This document shows, in pieces, positions 6,370-11,255 of a stretch of DNA of 11,255 nt. Position 1 is the first letter of the stretch, and each line of letters starts with the position of its first letter. The stretch is from DAIRET01 sp036795455. GTDB lineage: Bacteria; Bacteroidota; Ignavibacteria; Ignavibacteriales; Ignavibacteriaceae. Location: assembly GCA_036795455.1 (NCBI GenBank), contig DAIRET010000089.1, positions 1 to 11,255 on the forward strand, read 5' to 3'. Position numbers and translations under genes: made by a program. Below the pieces are notes generated by a model. It made no database searches. It was not told the origin of the DNA and saw only the letters and a program-made list of their open reading frames with translations.

Positions 6370-7032
6370 ATGTTTACCAAATACGGATACAATACAATAG
6401 GGATTATTTCATTAATTTCATTCATTCTAATTGCGGTTGGTATTTTTACAAATAACCTCCCTGTCAGAATTGTTCTAATTGCATTTTCCATTTTACTAAT
6501 GATTTTCACCCTTAATTTCTTCAGAGACCCCGACCGTGTACCGCCTGAAGAAGAGAATGTTATTATCTCGCCCGCTGACGGAAGGGTTTTATTCGTAAAA
6601 GAAGTTGATGCCGATTGCTATGTTCAAGGTAAAGCAGTACAGATTTCTATTTTTATGTCCCCGTTAAACGTCCATGTCAACAGAATCCCGATTACCGGGG
6701 TTGTTGAATATGTAAAGTACCATAAAGGCGAATACCTTGTTGCTTATGATGATAAAGCATCAAAACTGAATGAAAGAAATGAAATCGGGATTAACAACGA
6801 AAAATTCGGAAAAGTTTTCTTCTCTCAAATTGCCGGATTTGTTGCCCGCAGAATAGTCTACGATCTAAAAAAAGGCGACCGTGTAAAAACCGGTGAGCGT
6901 TTCGGTATGATTAAGTTTGGAAGCAGAGTTGATGTTGTAGTCCCTGCCGGCTGGATTGCAAAAGTTAAAAAAGACGATGTTGTTAAAGCCGGAGAAACCA
7001 TTTTATTTGAGTTCCCGCAGAAAGTTGATTAA
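6370..7032 (+). CDS. psd: Phosphatidylserine decarboxylase proenzyme, short form
   Basis: With ATG 6370 the protein is 220 residues, normal for the short Psd class. Two hydrophobic helices (about 9-27 and 31-50) anchor it to the membrane. FFRDPDRVPP (50-59), SPADGRV (67-73), SPLNVHVNR (97-105) and KASKLNERNEIG follow. The FGSR site (183-186) contains the Gly184-Ser185 bond expected to self-cleave, leaving a pyruvoyl group on the small chain. The expected Asp70-His102-Ser185 triad is intact. It decarboxylates phosphatidylserine to phosphatidylethanolamine. ATG 6370 is 2 nt after the preceding TGA; an alternative TTG at 6364 overlaps that stop and adds two residues. The stop overlaps the pssA ATG (TAATG), so Psd and its substrate-producing enzyme are probably co-translated. 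Confidence 0.95.
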   Translation: MFTKYGYNTIGIISLISFILIAVGIFTNNLPVRIVLIAFSILLMIFTLNFFRDPDRVPPEEENVIISPADGRVLFVKEVDADCYVQGKAVQISIFMSPLNVHVNRIPITGVVEYVKYHKGEYLVAYDDKASKLNERNEIGINNEKFGKVFFSQIAGFVARRIVYDLKKGDRVKTGERFGMIKFGSRVDVVVPAGWIAKVKKDDVVKAGETILFEFPQKVD

Positions 7033-7757
7033 TGGACAATACCTTTACTCCAAAACAAATTCTGCCGAATATTTTTACAACTGCAAATCTATTTGGCGGT
7101 TTTCTTTCAATTGTTTTTTCAAGCCAGGGCGAATTTGTATTGGCAAGCTGGCTCATCTTTATTGCCGCTATCGCTGATGCACTTGACGGATTGGTGGCAA
7201 GATTAACAAACACATCCAGTAAGTTCGGTGTTGAATTAGATTCAATTGCCGATGTTGTTAGCTTCGGTGTAGCACCTGCTTTTTTAATATACACTGCCCA
7301 ACTTCATACTCTCGAAGTTTGGGGATTGTTGATCAGCAGTTGCTTATTGATTGCCGGTGCATATAGACTCGCACGTTTCAATTCACAGCTTGTTGGTTTT
7401 GATAAATCATATTTTACTGGACTTCCGATTCCTATGTCCGCAATAGCAGTGGCTTCTTACTTGATTGTCTTTCATGAGGATGGCATTCTACCCGGTGGAT
7501 TAATCAATTATACTATCCCTCTTATACTAATTCTTTCTTTCTTAATGGTAAGCAAAGTAAAATACGACACACTTCCAAAACTTAACGCAGAAGGAATTAA
7601 ACAAAAACCGGCATTGTTTGTTTTGATTATAGTTTCTATCCCTATTGCAATTATTACTAACGGGAAAGCACTTTTTTATGTATTTATTTTGGTGATACTA
7701 TTTGGTATTTTTCGACAGTTATTTAACTCACTTAAAAAAAGCAGTACTAATCAGTAA
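7032..7757 (+). CDS. pssA: CDP-diacylglycerol-serine O-phosphatidyltransferase
   Basis: This 241-residue integral membrane protein carries the complete CDP-alcohol phosphotransferase motif. Asp49, Asp52-Gly53, Ala56-Arg57, Gly66, Asp70 and Asp74 lie in the order D-x2-D-G-x2-A-R-x8-G-x3-D-x3-D; these acidic residues bind the metal and CDP-diacylglycerol. LPNIFTTANLFGG near the N-terminus and FTGLPIPMSA in mid-protein are typical of the PssA type that uses serine, not glycerol phosphate. Several hydrophobic helices follow to the basic C-terminus. It makes phosphatidylserine, the substrate of Psd encoded just upstream, so the two genes form a complete route to phosphatidylethanolamine. Its ATG shares one base with the psd stop. 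Confidence 0.95.
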   Translation: MDNTFTPKQILPNIFTTANLFGGFLSIVFSSQGEFVLASWLIFIAAIADALDGLVARLTNTSSKFGVELDSIADVVSFGVAPAFLIYTAQLHTLEVWGLLISSCLLIAGAYRLARFNSQLVGFDKSYFTGLPIPMSAIAVASYLIVFHEDGILPGGLINYTIPLILILSFLMVSKVKYDTLPKLNAEGIKQKPALFVLIIVSIPIAIITNGKALFYVFILVILFGIFRQLFNSLKKSSTNQ

Positions 7758-7768
7758 AGGTATAAATT

Positions 7769-8026
7769 TTGTTTAAAGTTAAAGTAAAAGTAAAAAGAAG
7801 AAAATCTATTTTAGACCCGCAGGGCAAAGCAGCTGAACAAGGAGCAAAACTACTCGGCTTTACAAATATTAAAAATGTAAGGATTGATAAAAGCATAGAA
7901 TTTAATGTTCATTCAACTGATGTTGCTTCTGCGGAAAAGGAAGTAAAAGAGTTCTGCAACAAACTGCTTGCTAATCCTATCATGGAAGATTACGAAATAA
8001 CAATGGAAAAAGTGAATGAATCCTAA
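7769..8026 (+). CDS. purS: Phosphoribosylformylglycinamidine synthase subunit PurS
   Basis: The 85-residue protein matches PurS in length and motif. The strand KVKVKVKRRKSILDPQGKAA (residues 3-22) is followed by LLGFTNIKNVRIDKSIEF and a C-terminal EVKEFCNKLLANPIMEDYEI segment. PurS bridges PurQ and the small form of PurL in the three-part FGAM synthase of purine synthesis. Start is TTG 7769, supported by AAAGG at 7756-7760, 8 nt away; no ATG fits. The gene follows pssA by 11 nt and overlaps purQ by 11 nt. The presence of PurS implies that this organism uses the separate-subunit PurL type; purL itself is not in the window. Confidence 0.94.
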   Translation: MFKVKVKVKRRKSILDPQGKAAEQGAKLLGFTNIKNVRIDKSIEFNVHSTDVASAEKEVKEFCNKLLANPIMEDYEITMEKVNES

Positions 8027-8714
8027 ATTCGGAGTAGTTGTTTTTCCAGGTTCAAATTGTGACCACGATGCGTATTATTCTCTCAAGAAAGTGCTTGATA
8101 CTGATGTCCGGTTTTTATGGCACAAAGATAAAGAGTTTGATAAATGCGACGTTATCGTATTGCCGGGCGGATTCTCGTATGGTGATTATATCCGTGCCGG
8201 TGCGGTTGCAAAACTTTCACCTATAATGAACTCAGTATCGGAGTTTGCCGAAAAAGGAGGAATTGTTATCGGTATTTGTAACGGATTCCAGATATTAGTT
8301 GAATCGGGTTTACTACCGGGCGTTTTATTGAAAAACTCCTCCTTGAAATTCGTTTGTAAAGATGTTTATATAACTCCCGTGAACAGAGAAACTATTTTTA
8401 CATCCAGCATTAACGGGAAGAAAGCATTGAAAGTACCGATTGCTCACGGCGAAGGAAATTATTTCGCAGATGAAAAAACAATGAAATCGCTTGTTGAAAA
8501 TAACCGTATAGTTTTTAAGTATTCAACACCGGAAGGTGAAGTAAATGATGAAGCTAATCCCAACGGCTCATTAATGAATATAGCCGGAATAATTAACGAA
8601 AAAGGGAATGTACTCGGCATGATGCCTCATCCCGAACGCTCGACAGACCCGGTACTTAACAAAACGGATGGAGCATTAATTTTTAAATCTATAATTGATA
8701 ATTTAACTAAGTAG
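8016..8714 (+). CDS. purQ: Phosphoribosylformylglycinamidine synthase glutaminase subunit PurQ
   Basis: This 232-residue class I glutamine amidotransferase begins FGVVVFPGSNCDHDAYYSL, characteristic of PurQ. It contains LPGGFSYGDYIRAGAVAKLS (49-68), the nucleophile Cys88 in GICNGFQ (86-92), IAHGEGNYF (142-150), and His205 and Glu207 in PHPE. All triad residues are present. PurQ hydrolyses glutamine and passes ammonia to PurL through the complex held by PurS. ATG 8016 overlaps the end of purS by 11 nt, so translation is likely coupled and subunits made in step. Purine synthesis genes here follow phospholipid genes in one run, an unusual functional mix but tight in spacing. Confidence 0.97.
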   Translation: MNPKFGVVVFPGSNCDHDAYYSLKKVLDTDVRFLWHKDKEFDKCDVIVLPGGFSYGDYIRAGAVAKLSPIMNSVSEFAEKGGIVIGICNGFQILVESGLLPGVLLKNSSLKFVCKDVYITPVNRETIFTSSINGKKALKVPIAHGEGNYFADEKTMKSLVENNRIVFKYSTPEGEVNDEANPNGSLMNIAGIINEKGNVLGMMPHPERSTDPVLNKTDGALIFKSIIDNLTK

Positions 8715-8722
8715 AGTAGAAT

Positions 8723-8920
8723 ATGTTTTCAAATTTAGGTATAACCGAAATTCTGATAATCGTTTTTGTAATACTGATTTTATTCGGTGCGAAGAAAATT
8801 CCCGAACTTGCACAGGGTATCGGCAAGGGTATGAAAGAATTCAAAAAAGCGATTAAAGATGTTGACGAAGACGTTAAAATCAGCGAAAAAAGCGACTCGA
8901 AGAAGAACGATAAAAGCTAA
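8723..8920 (+). CDS. tatA: Twin-arginine translocase TatA/TatE-like subunit (first copy)
   Basis: This 65-residue protein has the TatA plan. A short N-terminus precedes one membrane helix (about 6-21), then the hinge FGAKKIPELAQGIGKGMKEF, which forms the amphipathic helix, and a charged Lys/Asp/Ser tail. TatA subunits assemble into the pore that passes folded proteins with twin-Arg signals. It sits 8 nt after purQ. FGAKKIP differs slightly from the common FGPKKLP of the next copy. No tatC is present in the window. It could function as TatA or, given two copies, one might take a TatB-like role; the sequence gives no clear TatB signature. Confidence 0.9.
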   Translation: MFSNLGITEILIIVFVILILFGAKKIPELAQGIGKGMKEFKKAIKDVDEDVKISEKSDSKKNDKS

Positions 8921-8939
8921 GTAAACTGCGGAGAGTTAA

Positions 8940-9122
8940 GTGTTTTCCAATATCGGCGCCGGCGAAATAATTGTTATTGCTCTTGTTGCATTATTGATTT
9001 TCGGTCCTAAAAAACTGCCGGAGATTGCAAGAAATTTCGGTAAAGCTATTAACCAGTTCAAAAAATCGTACAAAGAAGTAGAGGACGAAATTAAAGATAG
9101 TATTGATAACGATAAAAAATAA
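8940..9122 (+). CDS. tatA: Twin-arginine translocase TatA-like subunit (second copy)
   Basis: This 60-residue protein starts at GTG 8940, with GGAGAG at 8930-8935 as ribosome-binding site. It has a membrane helix (about 7-21) and the canonical hinge FGPKKLPEIARNFGKAINQF, followed by a short acidic/basic tail. It clearly shares ancestry with the copy 19 nt upstream: both open MFSN-[LI]-G and share the FG-x-KK-x-PE hinge. They differ enough that the duplication is not recent. Function is in Tat export at the inner membrane. The shorter tail and different helix may give separate roles, but this is inference. Confidence 0.9.
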   Translation: MFSNIGAGEIIVIALVALLIFGPKKLPEIARNFGKAINQFKKSYKEVEDEIKDSIDNDKK

Positions 9123-9162
9123 TTTCCCTTTAACTTGAACCCCATTATTCCTTTTTGGAGAG

Positions 9163-10584
9163 ATGTTGATTCCATATAAAAACTACCAAGAAAAAATTCA
9201 AATGATAAAAAACGGAGAACTCGATTTAGTTGAGAATGTCCGTTTTTTTCTTTCCAATATAGAACAAAAAAAAGAACTAAATGCTTTTAACTTCGTGTTT
9301 GCTGATGAAGCGGTTACCGATGCACAACGGATTACAGAAAAAATAAAAAACAGGAAACATGGCAAATTAGCAGGAATGGTAGTTGCCGTAAAAGATGTAC
9401 TCTCTGTTAAAGAAAAACCCCTTACATGTTCTTCAAAAATTCTCAAAGATTTTGCCCCCCTCTATACAGCAACGGCAGTCCAAAAACTTATTGATGAAGA
9501 TGTAATAATAATCGGTAAGACTAACTGCGATGAATTTGCAATGGGTTCATCTAATGAGAATTCTGCTTTTGGAAGAGTATTGAACCCGGTAGATAATTCA
9601 AGGGTTCCGGGAGGTTCAAGCGGAGGCTCTGCTGTTGCGGTTGCAGCCGATTTATGCGATGTTTCTCTCGGTACTGATACAGGCGGTTCGATAAGGCAGC
9701 CTGCAGCATTCTGCGGAATCTTCGGCTTGAAACCGACTTATTCCCTTGTCTCCCGCTACGGATTAACTGCTTTCGCTTCCTCATTCGATACAATCGGACC
9801 CTTTGCTAAAAATAGTAACGATACCGCTCTTGTTTTAGAAGTTATTGCCGGACATGATGAAAAAGACTCAACATCATCAAATATTAATATCCCGGATTAC
9901 TCAAAACAATTGAAAGAGAAAAGCGATTTTGTAATCGGAATTCCAACTCATTTTTTTGCTGAAGGACTTCAACAATCAACTAAAGATTCAATCTTCTCGG
10001 TTGTTGAAAAACTAAAAGCCAAAGGTTTTGTATTCAAAGAGATTTCCTTACCCAATTCAGAATATGCTATAGCAGCTTATTACATTCTTTCAACTGCAGA
10101 AGCTTCCTCTAATCTTGCACGTTTTGATGGGGCAAGGTACGGCTACCGTTCAGACGAAAGCGGTTCGCTGGAGGATATGTACGTTAATTCGCGAACCGAG
10201 GGATTCGGTAAAGAAGTAAAAAGAAGAATAATGCTCGGTACGTATGTTCTTTCTTCAGGTTATTATGATGCTTATTATTTGAAGGCTCAGAAAGTTAGAA
10301 GAATAATAAAGCAGGATTACGACAATGCATTCAAAGAAATAGATATGATTCTCTCCCCTACTACTCCCACAACAGCTTTTAAAATAGGTGAGAAGACAGA
10401 CGACCCGTTGCCAATGTATTTAAGTGATGTTTATACCACCTCTGCAAATCTTGCAGGTATTCCGGGAATAAACATTCCGATAGGGAAAGATGAAGCAGGG
10501 CTGCCGATAGGAATGCAACTCCTTGCCGACCAGTTTAACGAATTTAAACTGCTACAACTAAGTAAGGTAATAGAAGAGTTGTAA
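9163..10584 (+). CDS. gatA: Glutamyl/aspartyl-tRNA(Gln/Asn) amidotransferase subunit A
   Basis: This 473-residue amidase-family protein has the Lys-cisSer-Ser triad. Lys77 is in GMVVAVKDVL, Ser152 in PGGSSGGSAVAVAA and Ser176 in GTDTGGSIRQPA, the same spacing as known GatA proteins. TNCDEFAMGSSNENSAFG (120-137) and the closing AGIPGINIPIG and GLPIGMQLL segments are GatA hallmarks. It releases ammonia from glutamine in the GatCAB complex, which converts misacylated Glu-tRNA(Gln) or Asp-tRNA(Asn). gatB and gatC are not in the window. GGAG (9157-9160) is only 2 nt before ATG 9163 but 5 nt before TTG 9166, so the start could be the second codon. It follows the second tatA by 40 nt, with nothing recognisable in that gap. 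Confidence 0.97.
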   Translation: MLIPYKNYQEKIQMIKNGELDLVENVRFFLSNIEQKKELNAFNFVFADEAVTDAQRITEKIKNRKHGKLAGMVVAVKDVLSVKEKPLTCSSKILKDFAPLYTATAVQKLIDEDVIIIGKTNCDEFAMGSSNENSAFGRVLNPVDNSRVPGGSSGGSAVAVAADLCDVSLGTDTGGSIRQPAAFCGIFGLKPTYSLVSRYGLTAFASSFDTIGPFAKNSNDTALVLEVIAGHDEKDSTSSNINIPDYSKQLKEKSDFVIGIPTHFFAEGLQQSTKDSIFSVVEKLKAKGFVFKEISLPNSEYAIAAYYILSTAEASSNLARFDGARYGYRSDESGSLEDMYVNSRTEGFGKEVKRRIMLGTYVLSSGYYDAYYLKAQKVRRIIKQDYDNAFKEIDMILSPTTPTTAFKIGEKTDDPLPMYLSDVYTTSANLAGIPGINIPIGKDEAGLPIGMQLLADQFNEFKLLQLSKVIEEL

Positions 10585-10596
10585 TGAAGAAGAAAA

Positions 10597-10619
10597 CGGT
10601 ACAGTTATTAACCATACCG
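10597..10619. terminator. Candidate bidirectional terminator hairpin between convergent genes
   Basis: CGGTA (10597-10601) pairs with TACCG (10615-10619), and inside it GTT (10604-10606) pairs with AAC (10610-10612) around a 3-nt loop. A symmetric 2x2 internal mismatch (CA opposite CA) separates the two stems. AGAAAA precedes and CTTTAAT follows, giving short A and T runs for each direction. It lies between the 3' ends of gatA and the SIS-domain gene, where a shared terminator is expected. The T run is short and the internal loop weakens it. Confidence 0.5.
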
Positions 10620-10640
10620 CTTTAATCCATTATTAAACTA

Positions 10641-11255
10641 TTATACTCCAGTAATTCTCTTTTTATATTCGTATAAGGCTTCGGATAGTCTATCCTTGGC
10701 GGTAGTATCACCGGGAATATTATGTGACGGATGAATATACAGTTTAACACCCCGCTCAGCTAAAATTTCTGCAACAGTCGTAACCGTCATCCAAACAGCA
10801 GTAACAAAAGCCATTGTTGATACAGGCCCGATTTTATCGAAATGGTTTTTCAATGGAACACAGGCATCCTGTATCGGAACGCATGTATCGACGATTATAT
10901 CCGCAAGATCGAAAATAGTTTTTCCGCATGAATGCCGTGTTTGTTTTCCTTCAGCTTCTTTAGCGCTACCGTAAACTATTACTTTCATCCCGCGTTTTTT
11001 AGCTTCGAGTGCAACATCGATATTTACTGCATTAATACCGGTATGGGAGAAAATCCACATACAGTCTTTTTCATCGAAGTTATAACCTTTCATAATTTCA
11101 ACGCCGTACCCTTCTACTCTTTCAAGAAATACGAACTGGTGAACGCTCATTCCGCCGACTATATTTGTAAAGAAAGTTAGCGGCAGTTCAATCATCGGGT
11201 GAAATCCAACAAATCCACCTATACGAGGATACATCTCTTCGATTGGCAAGGTAGC
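10641..11255 (-). CDS. SIS-domain sugar isomerase-like protein (UPF0309-type), N-terminus cut by window edge
   Basis: The frame runs in from the right edge with no in-frame stop; 204 residues are visible and the true start is beyond 11255. A TTG at 11249 is only an internal leucine in this reading. The SIS core is seen in WIFSHTGINAVNIDVALEAK, where Ser-His-Thr-Gly forms the phosphosugar-binding turn, then KKRGMKVIVYGS. RHSCGKTIFDLADIIVD matches the RHSSGK...ADxVID pattern of UPF0309-like sugar isomerase domain proteins. KIGPVSTMAFVTAVWMTVT is the usual GPVST segment of that group. Such proteins act on or sense phosphosugars such as amino-sugar phosphates, but the exact substrate is unknown. 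It is convergent with gatA, 56 nt apart, and belongs to a different transcription unit. Confidence 0.85.
   Translation of the reverse strand, partial: ATLPIEEMYPRIGGFVGFHPMIELPLTFFTNIVGGMSVHQFVFLERVEGYGVEIMKGYNFDEKDCMWIFSHTGINAVNIDVALEAKKRGMKVIVYGSAKEAEGKQTRHSCGKTIFDLADIIVDTCVPIQDACVPLKNHFDKIGPVSTMAFVTAVWMTVTTVAEILAERGVKLYIHPSHNIPGDTTAKDRLSEALYEYKKRITGV

Noticed and set aside
9123..9162. Possible terminator or promoter in the 40-nt gap before gatA
   Set aside because: No inverted repeat or T run and no paired -35/-10 elements could be found, so gatA is most simply read through from tatA.
8936..9175. Minus-strand open frame over the second tatA
   Set aside because: The plus-strand frame encodes a textbook TatA hinge and helix with a ribosome-binding site; the minus frame is antisense to it and has no supporting signal.
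9551..9793. Minus-strand open frame rich in Arg and Gln inside gatA
   Set aside because: It is antisense to the conserved catalytic core of GatA, where codon bias easily leaves the other strand open; no ribosome-binding site or family match.
10932..11180. Plus-strand open frame inside the SIS-domain gene
   Set aside because: It is antisense to the SIS core; the minus-strand protein carries the recognisable motifs.

Overview
The window is AT-rich, densely coding bacterial DNA. It carries two divergent gene runs that start from one 120-bp intergenic region (about 5582-5701), plus a convergent gene entering from the right edge. The SLBB/Wzz export pair, the lipoproteins, the TAnnTTTG-like promoter element and the psd-pssA and purS-purQ gene types together suggest the Bacteroidota/Chlorobi/Ignavibacteria group. 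That assignment is an inference from gene content and style; there is no rRNA or other decisive marker here. No tRNA, rRNA, CRISPR array, insertion sequence or phage gene was seen.

Minus strand, read from 5581 down to 1: ybaB (nucleoid-associated protein), recR (recombination mediator), a class I SAM methyltransferase, two related small lipoproteins, ftsX, a four-SLBB polysaccharide-export protein and the N-terminal part of a Wzz-type chain-length protein cut by the left edge. All junctions are overlapping or at most 8 nt apart, so this looks like one long operon joining a repair module to an envelope/polysaccharide export module.

Plus strand, 5702 to 10584: a strongly diverged PurC (SAICAR synthetase)-like protein, psd and pssA (the phosphatidylserine to phosphatidylethanolamine route), purS and purQ (subunits of FGAM synthase), two tandem tatA-like genes, and gatA (amidotransferase subunit for Gln-tRNA/Asn-tRNA formation). 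The first five junctions are very tight. The two around the second tatA are 19 and 40 nt.

Right end: a hairpin at 10597-10619 lies between gatA and a convergent SIS-domain sugar isomerase-like gene that is truncated by the window edge.

The most notable points are: (1) the PurC-like protein keeps the family's structural landmarks but has lost both active-site signature regions, while sitting at the head of an operon that contains purS and purQ; (2) a lipoprotein gene whose best-supported start codon is AUU, overlapping the preceding stop codon; (3) ftsX separated from ftsE and embedded among lipoprotein and capsule-export genes. Most of the rest is recognisable housekeeping. I see no defence system or mobile system here.
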